Shown here piece after piece: positions 11,259 through 22,794 of a stretch of 64,000 bases of DNA. A program made the position numbers and the translations under genes. Location: contig NW_025791658.1 of NCBI RefSeq assembly GCF_921293095.1, positions 4,340,001 through 4,404,000 of the forward strand. Direction: 5' to 3'. The DNA is from Ischnura elegans. Its lineage: Eukaryota > Arthropoda > Insecta > Odonata > Coenagrionidae. Position 1 is the stretch's first letter. Each line of letters opens with the position of its first letter. Under the pieces are notes generated by a model that was not told the origin of the DNA, searched no databases, and worked only from the letters and a program-made list of their open reading frames with translations.

Positions 11259-14060
11259 AATAGGGTGGTTTCCTATTATTTTTTTATTGCCTAAATCGAA
11301 AGATTATTACTCCTAGAGTACGTATTTCACAATTTTAGATTTTTAAATGACGATATCTATTTTTCGCGATTAACCCTGCAGGACTCGCGCCCCTTTTTGG
11401 AACGCGAGTACTCGCGCTGAGCCTGTCGGGCTCAATTTTCTTTTTCAAGTCCTCACCTATTAAAGTCGATTATTTTTCCTCTTCTTTTGTTTAAATCAAA
11501 CTAATATTGCTGAAATGGTCCATTTCATGAAAATCAAGTCCATTTACGTCTGATAAAATATGTAATTATTTCTTTATATCGAGTGTGATATAAGATAAAT
11601 TATCATTGCTTGTTATTGATTTATTGACTCGTAAAACCACTACACAGTGTTGATATTAGGACAGAATGAATATTATAAGGCAAAATTAGCTATGATCATT
11701 ATTCTGCAAGCAGAATAATGATCATAGCTAATATTATTTACCGGGTATGTCTGCATTTTCGCAGACATACCCGGTAAATATATTTTTCGTGTATCCACAG
11801 TCTGCACACATTTTTCAAATTTCAATGAACTTTGGGTTCTCTGTTTTTTTAGTTGCCTTTGGTTAATCTATTCTGTTAGTTTTCATAGGCTCGTCTTATA
11901 ATTAGCCCTAACTCTTTGGGGAGCGATTTTATGGTTCCCCTTCTTTACGCGTGTTCATCTACGAGCCCAGCTGACAATTGCCTAAATAACGCTCTCCGAG
12001 ATTTCACTTCTAAGTTTTTGTTTCCGAGGTAAAAAATGTAGGAATTTACCACAGCAATATTTAGCATTACGTAAATATTTGGCATAGGACAACGCCGTGC
12101 ATTACTTGATACATTGCATGCCGTGCATAACTGATCTAGTGTACCTATCTACTTCCGATTTTGTCATGTCATAGAAAAAGGTATCATTTCTGGCTTTCTT
12201 TCGTCTCCACTACATCAATCATTTTTTTGTTATAGTTCATGGTTGATATCATAATCACAAATTTGTTCTTTCTTGGAGTGTATGACGCAAAAAAACAGGT
12301 CTTGCAGAAATCAAATGAACTGGATTTCTTATTTTTTTGTTTCAACGAAAAAAGTAGGCAATTTCCGCTTGTTTTTCCGAATTGTTCCAATCACGGCAAG
12401 TCGGAGTTTCAAGAGTTCATTTACTAAACAAAAACTAGCGAATAAATTGTCAATCAAAATATTTTTACCAGTACTGCTGATGGGGAGCATAAACTCTCCA
12501 CGATATCAGCAGGGCTGTTGTTGACCGAAAACGATTTATCAGGTGTTTTACCAGCATACACTTCAAAGTTCTAAGTATAAAATATTCTAGCATCTACCTA
12601 CCAAAGCAAAGTTTTTTATCCCGTATTTGTTCGGCATACTTGGGATTTATAGCTGGAATGCGAAAAGACCTCGAAAATTCACAATTTTCTTATAAATGGT
12701 TGTGTATTCACCAATAATGTAAGAACTTCTACGATTGACTTTCAAATTTTTCAAATATATCATGAATTGCAGCTATCCTATAAATTTTTTAGCTTCTTTA
12801 CTCTTATTCTTTGCATTTTCTATAATTTACGCAAGCAAAAAATCACTACCAGCATGCTGAAATAGAATACTCACGGTTTTGTGGCGGAACTGGCGCAGGT
12901 GAAACTTCAGCGAGAAGAGCACCTCCAATATCTGAGCACTCTCTAGTCAGAATGACCGTGTCCTTCGAATTTTATGGCCGACGAGTGGTGATGTGAATAT
13001 ACTTTTCGAAAAGAGGTGTAATTATAACGAACTGTAACTAATCATTTTGTGAAATCAATACAAGTAGCTTACTTTGTGTCAACTATAGCGCGCTTGTAAT
13101 TACAGTAGGAAGAGCAACAATGGATTCTCAGACATACTCTCATGTAAATAGTTTTGACTTTCAAAATATCAAGCCGATTTGGCAGAAAAAGGACCTTTAC
13201 TAGGAGTATAGTGTTAGAGGTTATCGATAACAGCCTACATAGTGTATATAATGCAATCAGAGAAAAAGAATAGGCTAATGGTGGGAATCAAAAATGTAAC
13301 GCGAGCACTCGCGTTGAGCCTGAGGGGCTCACACTGTGTGCATACGAAGCAAAAGTATCATAATCCAACCTTATGTTCGGTTGATCGGGATATTCTGGGC
13401 ATGTAAAACATAGCCAAAAGAGTAAGGAAAAGGTAGAGAAAATCTAAGCGCATTATTGAGAATTGGTCAAGAACTATTTAGAAAATATCAACAATGTGAG
13501 CCTGTCAGGCTCAGCACGAGTTCCGGAGGGTTAAAAGAAAAGTGAAAGTTTTCAAGTATGCGAAAACGCGACGGCTAAGTATGAATGCTGGGAAAACTCC
13601 GTGTTAGGTCGTTCTGGTTCCCGGTGCCGCAAGTGAGGTGACCTTGGGGCGAGGCTTTGAGCGCTGATATGACAGGATGCTAGCAGGTAGCAGCTGGTAG
13701 TGCTTGGCTTAGATAAGGATTATTAATACCCTATCAAACGAAGAAAACTTTCCGAACTTAGGCAATTATAATGGGTGATTATTGAGTGATGTTTTCCTGA
13801 GCTCTATATTGGTAATCTCAGACGATGTAAAACTCCTATCTACTTGTATAGAAACTCAAGTTCCATTTGACGTCACGTGGAGTGGCATCATATGGGCACC
13901 AATCTGGCCGTTTTCAAATACAGTTAAAATTGACCATTGCCATTCGTCTAAACTGGGATTTCTAAAACCAAATAATTTGTATATTATGAATACACTAATG
14001 CTGGGTAAAGAATCCCAATCAATGCCTTTCGTTTTCTTTTACGAAGGAAACTACCCTATT
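11259..14060 (-). mobile_element. AATAGGGT MITE, copy D, split by a TTAA element
   Basis: The outer parts, 11259-11373 and 13531-14060, together make a normal reverse-orientation MITE (AATAGGGTGGTTTCCT to GAAACTACCCTATT). The interruption falls at its conserved CGCGATTAAA. The 199-codon open frame at 13782-14381 that runs through it is a chance frame in MITE sequence and continues outside the element. Confidence 0.85.
11370..13534. mobile_element. 2.16-kb TTAA-flanked piggyBac-like element
   Basis: TTAA duplicated at 11370-11373 and 13531-13534, inside MITE copy D. Termini are CCCTGCAGGACTCGCGCC and, reverse-complemented, CCCTCCGGAACTCGTGC. Subterminal palindromes occur at both ends: CGCGAGTACTCGCG (11403-11416), TGAGCCTGTCGGGCTCA (11418-11434), GCGAGCACTCGC (13301-13312) and TGAGCCTGTCAGGCTCA (13497-13513). 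Two perfect hairpins lie at about 11687-11790. No piggyBac transposase frame survives, so it is non-autonomous or decayed. Confidence 0.8.
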
Positions 14061-14344
14061 ATGAGCATTGAATTCATGGGTCACGAAGAACGATTTCACC
14101 AGAGAATCATTATTCAACACATTCCGTTGCGACCCCCATCTACCTTTTCCCTCCTGGAGGAAACGCTAATTACGTCATTTTTGGGGTCTGCTGCCGATGG
14201 TAGAGTTAGGGGTGGTTCCCAATACTTTGGTCGAAGAATTTTTTTAATTTTTTCTCACAGGATGCACCACCAAATAAAGGTACGTCACTCAATCTTACCG
14301 TGCACGTTGGTTTTAAACAGAGACACAAAAATGATTTACATATA

Positions 14345-15961
14345 CAGTGAGTCCTCGTTTAACGTTGCTATTCGTTCCTGAAAAACTCAACGTTAAGCAA
14401 AACAACATTAGCACTAGAAGCGCTGAACTTTCCAACCCCACCAAAACCGCAGCATGGGACTTTTTTGTCCCATTGACAAAATACGTTGATCCTGTCATGT
14501 TTAAGTACAATTGACGGTTTTTTTGTGGTTTGTGTGAACAAAACACATGTTTAGGTAATGTTTAAAACGTTTTATTAAGTATAACTAGGAATACAGTAAG
14601 CTTATTTTCACAGCTAAAGTGTTGTTTGTCAAGAGGGGTGCAGCACCGGGCAGAGGTGATGTGGCCGGCGCAGTGCACAGATTATTCCCTTCTGCACTTC
14701 TAACTGGCAGAATAACGGTGTCTGTGCATCAATGCCCTTCGTAATAAACTGTTATTACGCTAAATACAAAATAAGTGTACAAAAAAAACTGAAATTGTAT
14801 GTTTTCCCCGTATGGGACAAAAAAGTCCCATCCCGCTGTTCTAGTTATCGTCGTTTTACTCATGAACCAAACGTCGTACAATATTTTCAATGTAGCCATA
14901 TGAAAGAGCATAAAAAAAGAGAAAAAAATCAGTTAATTTCAAAGGGATCAAACCACTAGTACATGAATGGCAAACATTTGCAAAGGGCGATGGGACAAAA
15001 AAGTCCCCTCCGAAGTTCTAGTGTTAAACGATGCAGTGTTTCCTATGTAAAACAATGTAAAAAATTTAAATTGGTTCCTAACAATCCATTTCTTCGTAAA
15101 GAATCCAGAATTTCCCGGGGGAGAATCCGAAGGAGGCCAATTATCGGAGCCGTAACTTTTAAGCAGACTTCGTGACCAATCGGGAGACATCTGAACCAGG
15201 CCAAAGATATACATTAGAAGGCCAAAATGAAAAAAAATCTGACACTCGGAAGCACGAGGATGAAGGGCAACTCCTTTTTCGTGATGATATGAATTCTTTA
15301 ACCCGGCGGAAATTCGAGAAATATTCATTACCGATTATTCACTTCAGCATGATAACGATTTGCACAGTGCAACGATAAAAGGTTGGGAATAAGGCATTAT
15401 TAAATGAAATTTGCAAACGAAATTAAGAAAATACTTAAATGGTGAAGCATCAATATTTTCAGTAACAGAAAAAATTATAATTTTAAAAACTCGACCTGAA
15501 AACCTTAAACTCGACCGATCTCTCCAGCAGTTGCACCTTCTTCAATTCTTTTAATAATACCAAGTTTTTGTTCTAATATCGCCATTTTTTTCTTCACGTC
15601 TGAAGAACCACCAGGATAGCCACTCTTCTTTGTGGTCATTTTTTTCGGTTGGCATCAGAAAAATATACGGATAATGGGTTAATGAAGCGATAATTATTCG
15701 CTTGGATGCATATTTAACATACGCTACCCACGCCAACCTTTTCTGTCGAACGAAAATTACCAATCGCAATAATATAGTAATATTTAATATGCATCAGATG
15801 CGCTTGCGTCCTATTCGCCATTCATTTTTTTTTCGTCGCGCATAATTTGAACAACGTTATCGTGAAGCAATAACGACGTTAAATGATCATGGGTTTCAAT
15901 TTTTGGACAACGTTATCGTGAAACAACGCTAAACGGGACGACTTTAAACGAGGACACACTG
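14345..15961. mobile_element. Tigger/pogo-like element (CAGTGAGTCCTCGTTTAACG)
   Basis: It starts CAGTGAGTCCTCGTTTAACG, ends with the reverse complement of CAGTGTGTCCTCGTTTAAAG, and has TA on both sides. 1.6 kb, including a nested TTAA element at 14408-15027. The remaining ~1 kb has only short frames and no recognisable transposase. A truncated relative is nested in MITE copy H at 45290. Confidence 0.75.
14408..15027. mobile_element. TTAA-type element with GGGACTTTTTTGTCCC palindromes
   Basis: Right border GTTCTAGTGTTAA, left border TTAGCACTAGAAG (one base off TTAA), ends ACACTAGAA-like. The palindrome GGGACTTTTTTGTCCC occurs at 14457, and its reverse complement GGGACAAAAAAGTCCC near 14815 and 14995. 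It is nested inside the Tigger-like element at 14345-15961, hence younger. Confidence 0.65.
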
Positions 15962-16070
15962 TACAGTAACTTCGATTTTACTTATTTATTAGTGACTTCG
16001 ATGCACTTTGATTTTACATCAAGTCTCATTTTTACGCAGTGACACTCAAGTCTGGCCGGAAATTATAGGG

Positions 16071-16737
16071 AATAGGGTAGTTTCCTTCATCAAAGAAAAA
16101 GAAATCCATCGATTGCTATTCGTTACCCACCATTAGTGTATTCATAATATATAAAATATTTGGTTTTAGAAATACCAGTTTAGACGAATGTTAATGGTCA
16201 ATTTTATCCTCATTTGAAAAAGGCCAGATTGGCGCCCATGCGATGCCACTCCACGTGACGTCACAGGGACCTAGTATCTTTACGAGTAGATAGGAGTTTT
16301 ACATCGTCTGAGATTACCAATGCATGCATGAGGCACAGAGCTCAGGGAAACATGTTTTAATAATCACCTATTAAAATTACCTGAGTTCAGAAAGTTTTCC
16401 TCGTTTGATAAGGTATTAATAATCCTTATTTAAGCTAAGCACTACCAGCTAGCAGGGTACTCTGCTAGCTGCTAGCATCCTACGTGGTATCAGCGCTCAA
16501 GCCTCACCTCAAGGTCACCTCACAGGGCGGCAGTGGGAACCAGATATACATCACACCGACTTTTCCCATCATTCCTACTTACCCGTCATGTTTTCGCGCG
16601 GTTGAAAATTTTCACTGTTCTTTTAATCGCGAAAAATAGATATCGTCATTCCAAAATTTAAGAGCGTGAAATACGTACTCCAGGAGTAATAATCTTTCGA
16701 TTTAGGCTATAAAAAAATAATAGGAAACCACCCTATT
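16071..16737 (+). mobile_element. AATAGGGT MITE, copy E (full length)
   Basis: Complete and uninterrupted 667-bp copy, AATAGGGTAGTTTCCTTCAT to TAGGAAACCACCCTATT. A good reference copy for the family. Confidence 0.9.
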
Positions 16738-16942
16738 GCAATGGTGAAACTTCAATTTAACATCTTTTCTTGATTTTACGATTTTTTTATTTTGCGCAGC
16801 GTAACCCCAGCCCCAAAGGTGCCGCTAATCTTGATTTTACGTAGTTGTCTTTTGACTTCCCACAAAGCAACCTCAATATTGAAGATAATTCTGATCTCAA
16901 TTTCTTTTGCTTTGTTCAAATGCTTTTGATTTGCGGCAATAA

Positions 16943-17555
16943 CAGGGTTCCCACTCAACCGTGAATAAGCCGTGAATTTCGTCTACCGTGAAAAAACCTG
17001 GAAATAGTCGTGAATTTCGTCACAAAACTGTGAAAAAATCTCTCAAACTTTATTGTAGATCTGCGATAGACATATTAAAAGAAAAATCGATATTTCGATA
17101 ATGTTTTAAGGCCGAGTCACGTACAGATACTGTTCACGCATTAACCTGCACACGTGTATTCGAAGTGCAATTATTAATTGTTCCGTGTGCCATGACAGCA
17201 CATTGACCTTAAGCCTGCGATTGGAAGACATTAACGCAGGCAAAAAATCAGGCACTTCTTCACTTCTACCTGCCACCCTGCTCTCCCCATTTTCCCACTC
17301 ACACCCTTTAGCCGGACCTGAATTTTGCTAACGATAGGTGACGTCATGAGAGATAGCACTGTCATTGCTGCGTTTTCATTCAAGGCATCTGTTGCGTTTG
17401 TTACATTTTTAGTTAGCGTGTGGCTGATGATTGTTACGTGATCAATATTTCTGCCTTGAATGCCTTATCTGCAAACCGTGAATTTGATGATATTTAGATC
17501 GTGAAAACCTGGAAAAAATATTGAATTTTATAATTTAGTTAGAGTGGGAACTCTG
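16943..17555. mobile_element. hAT-like MITE (CAGGGTTCCCACTC ends)
   Basis: Ends CAGGGTTCCCACTCAACCG and, reverse-complemented, CAGAGTTCCCACTCTAAC, with repeated ACCGTGAA and CCTGGAAATAG motifs inside. The terminal pattern fits hAT, but the 8 bases on each side do not match, so superfamily is inferred from the ends only. It ends 108 bp before the terminal exon. Related pieces lie at 18210-18730, 46176-46370 and 46595-46664. Confidence 0.6.
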
Positions 17556-17662
17556 AATAATTTGCGTTGTGGTTGCGTCTTCGTTCTAAAATTCAATCTA
17601 GATTCGAACATCTCATCTTACTTCCTGGGCAACCTTCGTAATATCTCCTCTTTACATTGCAG

Positions 17663-17728
17663 GGAACGAGTTTTGAACAACGCCTGAAGGAGTTGATGAA
17701 AAGCCTCTACACGGAAAAGCAATCGTGA
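17663..17728 (+). CDS. Transposase-derived gene, terminal exon
   Basis: A strong acceptor (CTCCTCTTTACATTGCAG) opens directly into the phase expected from the 8468 donor. It reads GTSFEQRLKELMKSLYTEK plus two residues, then TGA at 17726-17728. The peptide is a short charged amphipathic helix typical of protein C termini. Joined to the three upstream exons the product would have at least 485 residues, close to the usual Tigger-derived length of 450-600. The downstream 300 bp hold no TE and carry an AATAAA, so the gene has a coherent end. A skipped exon in the 9.2-kb intron cannot be excluded. Confidence 0.65.
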   Translation, partial: GTSFEQRLKELMKSLYTEKQS

Positions 17729-18060
17729 CCCAATAATACAGGAGATACTGCTGGTGGCAAGCGGATTGAGGAAGGAAAGAAATTTTTGTTGAAGAGATAG
17801 AAAGACATGACTTCACTCTTGTGCAGCAATTTATGTTTGAAGTCAATTAAGATCTCTCATTGTTAATTGCCTTTTATGAAAGGTACATTTTGTGATTGTG
17901 TCTTTTTTTTTATATATGTATTAGTTTAACTTAACCATCAATATTCCATTGCCCGAAATGTATATGTCTACAGAAAATGGTTTAATTTTCGAAAGACGCA
18001 TAAACTATATGTATGAGGGCTGTTTTTTTTTATAAAAAATAAACCAAAATTATTGTTTTC
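17729..18060 (+). terminator. 3' UTR with polyadenylation signal AATAAA
   Basis: AATAAA at 18038-18043 follows a T-rich stretch about 310 bp after the stop codon, and a TTGTTTTC-type GT/T-rich patch lies just beyond it. This is a plausible 3' end for the transposase-derived gene. Confidence 0.5.
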
Positions 18061-18209
18061 TAAATTCATTTATTTTTCGGAATTTTCAAACTTTTCTTTA
18101 TTTATTTCTACTTGGTTGCCTTCTTTGTTTAGACACTTTTCTTACCTTGAAACTAAGTTTTTAAAACCCCTCTTCAAAGAAGTTTGCCGCCTGCTCTGGA
18201 GAGCAACCA

Positions 18210-18730
18210 GGACAGGGTACCTACTCAACCGTGAAAACCTGAACACTGTGAATAAGTTGTGAATTTAGTCTACCGTGAAAAAACCTGGAAATAGGTTGGG
18301 GTGAGACTTTAGTCATAAAACCTTAAAAATCTCTCAAACTTATAGAAAAAGAACTACAATTGACAGATGAAAAGAAAAAAAAAGTATTTCAATCATGTTT
18401 CAAGGCCGACCCACATACAGACACTGTCTACACATTTATGTCCACACATATATTCGAAGTGCAAATATTGGTCCGTGTGTCATGACGACACGCAGACCTT
18501 AAGGCTGTGATTGGACGACCTTTAACTAAAGTGATCATTAACCCTGGCGAGAAATCAGACACCTCTTCACTTCCCTTTCAATCTTCCTTTTTCTCACTCA
18601 CAACCTTTAGCCGACCCTGAAATTTTGCTAACGATAGACGACGTCATAAGACGTCACTTTAATTGCTGCGTTTTGCATTCCCGGCGTTTATCGCATTAGC
18701 TATATTTTTAGTTAACATGCTGCGGCGTCA
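18210..18730. repeat. Second hAT-like copy, degraded
   Basis: Shares with 16943-17555 the CTCAACCGTGAA start, CTACCGTGAAAAAACCTGGA, the CAGACACTGTC region and the GCTAACGATAGRYGACGTCA block in the same order, with many substitutions. Its right end is not recognisable. Confidence 0.6.
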
Positions 18731-19776
18731 AAGTCCCACATTGGCAAGTTACGCGAGATACTAAAGATTTACTTGTCTGTTGCCCGGGCGGAGCTTAGAC
18801 TCGGTGAACGCACCGATGCTGGTAGAGATGGGGGTGGTTCCCCAAAACCTTGGTTGAGAGATAGACGAATAGGGCGCCAGGTGCATGCATTGAATGCACC
18901 ACCAAGGTAGGTACGTCACAGCCTTTTACGACGAGATGAAATATAACAGAACAGGTGAACAAGTTCATTAAAATTCTGGGAGTAATGATGAATTTCCTCC
19001 ATATACAAACATGCCTCCAATGGGGAAGTTTCTAGACGTAACACACATTCACACAGGTCACACTCTCCAGCAACTTCATCTCTTCATCTTACCACACTTA
19101 GTAAGACGAGGTGAAAATAAAATAAAATCATGACTCCTGTCATTACAAAAAAAATTAAGGAATGGCTGCATCCACCCTCAGCTTTTTGGGAGAGGAAGAG
19201 AAAATCCACCTCACAGCCACATGGCGACTTACGCCAACCAGAGAGTAGCAGCTCTCTGCACTACAAAAAAAAGAACCCTGCAATGAGAACATCGCATGTC
19301 AATGAATACGGAGAGAAATTGACTCTGAGGAAACTTTGAGTGGGCGGGGTGACAGGACTTACCGAATTCGGTTATGTAATTAATTATCTTCTAATTGAAC
19401 ATGAACTTGACATAACTTAATAGATACTTTTAATAATAATTATATAATAATTTAATTTGGTTTCACTACTTATAAGTTATTGAATGAAGTTACTACTAAA
19501 TTTTTTTAAGTTTTGTAGATTCTTCATGTGTCCTCTTACGTGAAGAAATTGTTGAAAAGAATTGTTTCTGTAATGTGCAACTTGGAAGCATTCGAATTAC
19601 TATACGGACTTTAATTTTATACTTTGTCTTCATCCTGGAATCAATTTAAATATGTAATGATAATTCCGTTATGAGTGCTCCAAACGAATCTTCGTTGCAT
19701 TTTCTGGCCTTGGTTCTGTTAATTAAGTATTTTTTTATTATTAGTAAGATTTTGTCTTTTACAATATAAGCTCGTA
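18731..19776. other. Intergenic, nothing firm recognised
   Basis: 18808-18925 repeats a block seen at 14180-14300 and is probably a TE fragment. The remainder is AT-rich with no splice-bounded frame, RNA gene or terminal repeats. Confidence 0.4.
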
Positions 19777-20098
19777 TTAACACGTTGCATACCGGGGTAT
19801 CGAAATTCCTTGGAACGCTGATTCTGGGTGGAGGTGTTGAGATTGGAAATATGCGTTTGGTTTAAACATGGTTAAAAAGCTAATGTTTAGAATATATAAC
19901 TTTACCAAATCAAACGTTATGATGCATCAATTCATTATGAATAACGAACAACAACTACAAACGTACTAACAAATACGTATTGTAAGCTTTAAAATTGTTT
20001 AGGTTGACGCGCCTAAATGACGAGAATCTTCGTCATCCGTCCGGAACGTTCGGGAAAAAAATGACGAGAATCCTCGCCATCCGTACGAAACGCGTTAA
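19777..20098. mobile_element. TTAA-flanked MITE with several short palindromes
   Basis: TTAA at 19777-19780 and 20095-20098; ends CACGTTGCATACCG and, reverse-complemented, CGCGTTTCGTACGG. Subterminal palindromes: ATACCGGGGTAT and TTCCTTGGAA on the left; TGACGAGAATCTTCGTCA on the right, with a close repeat TGACGAGAATCCTCG. 322 bp, non-coding. Confidence 0.7.
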
Positions 20099-20157
20099 AA
20101 ACTAAGATGGTCTTCTGCGTAAGGTTTTTGGGAAGCTTATCTTTTCTCTTATTCTTC

Positions 20158-20275
20158 TAAGTCACGAGGAAGTGCTGAGAGGAATGGGAGAAAATATAAG
20201 TCTTCTAAAAACCTTAAGCAGAAGACGGGAAAATCTAGTTGGCCACATTTTGAGGCATTACAGCCTGATAAACTG
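20158..20275 (+). pseudogene. RTE-type LINE, RT C-terminal fragment
   Basis: Reads HEEVLRGMGENISLLKTLSR followed by RRENLVGHILRHYSLIN, homologous to the same C-terminal segment at 20559-20876 on the other strand. It is cut at both ends and is therefore a fossil. Confidence 0.7.
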
Positions 20276-20417
20276 GGGTGTCTGGGGGTGTGGAATACCC
20301 GCCATGGTAAGCGGGAGGTGTGTGGGCACTCCTTTAGAAAATTTGCAAGATATAGGGTTCAAAATGGTGAGTTTTACGGCTTTCGGAGGGATATTTTATT
20401 ATTTTTTTACATAATTC

Positions 20418-20860
20418 TATCATCATCACCATCACTGGTCAACAATCCTAGGATTGGTTTGACGCAGCTCTCCACTCAGTTCTCCTATCAGCTAATCTTT
20501 TCACACCTACGTATTTCTTCTCTTTCACATCTCTCTTTACTTGTTCCATATATTTTGTTCAAGGTCTTCCTTTTCCATTCTTGCCTTCCACCTGTCCTTC
20601 GACGATTGTCTTCATCAGGCCATCATGTCTCAAGATGTGGCCTATAAGGTTTTTCCGTCTTCTTGTTAAGGTTTTCATGAGGCTTCTCTTCTCTCCCACT
20701 CTTCTTAGGACTTCCTCGTTACTAACTCGGTCGATCCATTTGATTTTCATCATTCTTCTGTAGCACCACATTTCAAAGGCCTCTATCCTTGCTTTCTCCG
20801 CTGCGGTCATTGTCCATGCCTCACTTCCATAAAGTAATATTAATCCAATTAGGTAAATTG
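20418..20860 (-). pseudogene. RTE-type LINE, 3' terminal fragment
   Basis: On the - strand it encodes LLYGSEAWTMTAAEKARIEA, then RMMKIKWIDRVSNEEVLRRV and [20 protein letters not shown], a frame break, then the tail with VKRLADRRTEW and a TGATGATGA-type microsatellite end at about 20420. The RT core is missing (5' truncation typical of target-primed insertion). The flanks (20276-20417 and 20877-20940) look like two halves of another repeat with a GTTTTACGGCTTTC...GGGGGTTTTATCCCCC pattern. Confidence 0.8.
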
Positions 20861-20970
20861 GATAAAACTTAAACATTTCTCTGAGGGGGGGTTTTATCCC
20901 CCAAAACCCCCCCTCGCTGCGCTACTAATCATTACCGGTCCTTGGAGTATGCCAGTGCTTATGTTTTGAC

Positions 20971-21631
20971 CAGGGTTGATAAAAATCATGATTTTTTTCA
21001 AAAAAATCATTTTTGTTGATTTTTTTGATTTAAATTGGATTTTATTGATATAAATAGGATTTTATTGATTTAAATGAGATTTTTATGATTCTCCATTCAT
21101 CAAAAATTCAGTTATTTGCCAAACTAACTATTTGGGCAGCATATATTGGAGAATGATCGTTTGCAGAAACAATAAGAGGCAACATACTCTAAACTTAATA
21201 CAACATTTAGTCAATCAGGGGCAGAGAACTATGGAAATGCCAATGGTATCAAATTAAAAATTACACCGGCATAATATAAAATTGCCATTGGAAGTATCAA
21301 ATGTGCTATATTATGCGGTTGTAAAGCATATGAAGTTTAGAAAAATTCTGTAATTGCAACTTTGTATGGTGCCTTAGAAGTTAAATCAGAAAACAATTTG
21401 TTTTCAACGGATACACTAGTATTTTACCCAAAGCCATTTTTTAAAATTTCCATGTTACATGCATTCCTACAGTATCATTTCTATTTAAGAGCCACCACTG
21501 TGCTGATAACTGTCGATTCATTGTATTAATTAAGAAATAAAAATCAAAATTATGCACTTACAGCTTCCTTTTCTTGACTCTTTAAAAATCAAACATATAG
21601 ATGACATTATGATTTAAATCAATCAACCCTG
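20971..21631. mobile_element. hAT MITE with perfect 8-bp target duplication
   Basis: Ends CAGGGTTGATAAAAATCATG and, reverse-complemented, CAGGGTTGATTGATTTAAAT. The 8-bp direct repeat GTTTTGAC flanks it exactly (20963-20970 and 21632-21639), diagnostic of hAT-type insertion. 661 bp, non-coding, with GATTTAAAT-type repeats near the left end. Confidence 0.9.
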
Positions 21632-21639
21632 GTTTTGAC

Positions 21640-22354
21640 AACTGCTTGGTTGAGAAGGGGGAAGAAAGAATAATTTCCAAATGGCACTAATGAATGTTAC
21701 ATACAAGTTTACAATCTGTTTTTTATTAGATAATAAAGTGTCATATTTATACATAAGTTTTCTAAAAGTCATCCATCTTAAAATTTTAATACAAAATGAT
21801 CACATTTATATGCAAATTAAAATCTTTTGTTATTACAGGCTTCAATAAAGCACCAAAATGGTGGTATCCTTAGGATTTCATGGAACATTAACATATCTCC
21901 AAATATGTATGTATATATCTGCTCAACATTTCACAAAAAGCCAATCACAATTCTTGCTTTATTAAAAATTGTAAATAGTGAAAACCAGTTATGAAAATAT
22001 ATTTTACAATTGAAATACTCCTACGATTTGGAATTTATAGAATATAAAGCACCATTTTTGGTTCATAATCATTACCCACGTATTACCCATATATTTACCC
22101 ACATACACAGGTTAACAGTCTTCTATGCAACAACCTTCTTGCATCTTGTCACTAGATACATATTTTTACTCAACATTTTAATAATAACTCATATTTCATG
22201 TAAAATTGTGAATAGTGAAGAACAAGTTATGTAAAAATGTTTTACAGAAATATATCTTTTGAAATACATATACAATTTGGATTTTATCAAAAGTAAAGCA
22301 CCATTGTGATTCGTAAATGCAGGAACTAGAATGTGCTCTGGTGAGAAGAGCAGG
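21640..22354. repeat. AT-rich intergenic DNA with a ~236-bp spaced direct repeat
   Basis: Positions about 21965-22080 and 22195-22315 are diverged copies: both hold AATAGTGAARAMCA, TTTTACA-AATATA, GAAATAC and AAAGCACCATT in order. No gene or RNA seen. Confidence 0.5.
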
Positions 22355-22724
22355 TTAACACACTCAATGCGGATGCCTTGAATACAAGGCATCGGTCCCG
22401 TTAGATTTCTCGGCCCGCCATCTGCCTCCGCGTCTTCTACTAGACCCTGCAATTGTGCCCAGCGTCTCAGTGTGTCTTATCCTGTGACTGGATACAAGTC
22501 GTTTGCTTGCAGCAGATTTTTTGCCTTCTTATTATTATAATATATTTATTATAATTTTATAATAATATTTAATATTTTCTTAAATAATAGTGAAAATTTT
22601 AATAATTTTCAACTATGTATGATTGTATACGATTTAGGAAGACATAATATCTGAAATTATTGCAAAATATTTTTCCCGCATGGTGGTGTGTTATGATAAA
22701 TTTTCTCAGCATTGAGTGTGTTAA
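22355..22724. mobile_element. TTAA-flanked MITE with 9-bp-arm hairpin
   Basis: TTAA at 22355-22358 and 22721-22724; ends CACACTCAATGC at both sides (inverted). A perfect subterminal hairpin, GATGCCTTG-AATA-CAAGGCATC, lies 16 bp in from the left end. 370 bp, non-coding. Confidence 0.75.
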
Positions 22725-22794
22725 ACATACAGCAAAATCCCGACTACCATTTAATTTCATGTAATTTTCACTATTTTAGTAAATTAAAAAATGT

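Larger units (their letters stand above)
8469..17662 (+). other. Last intron of the transposase-derived gene (9.2 kb)
   Basis: From donor GAG|GTAAGA to acceptor TTACATTGCAG. It contains nested elements annotated separately. The stretches at 8469-8597, 10287-10386, 11097-11258, 14061-14344 and 15962-16070 hold no recognisable gene. 14180-14300 shares a block with 18808-18925 (GGGGTGGTTCCC... to GGTACGTCAC). Confidence 0.6.

Noticed and set aside
13782..14381. 199-codon open frame on the + strand
   Set aside because: It runs through reverse-orientation MITE copy D and out of its end; the peptide is MITE sequence also seen, broken, in other copies.
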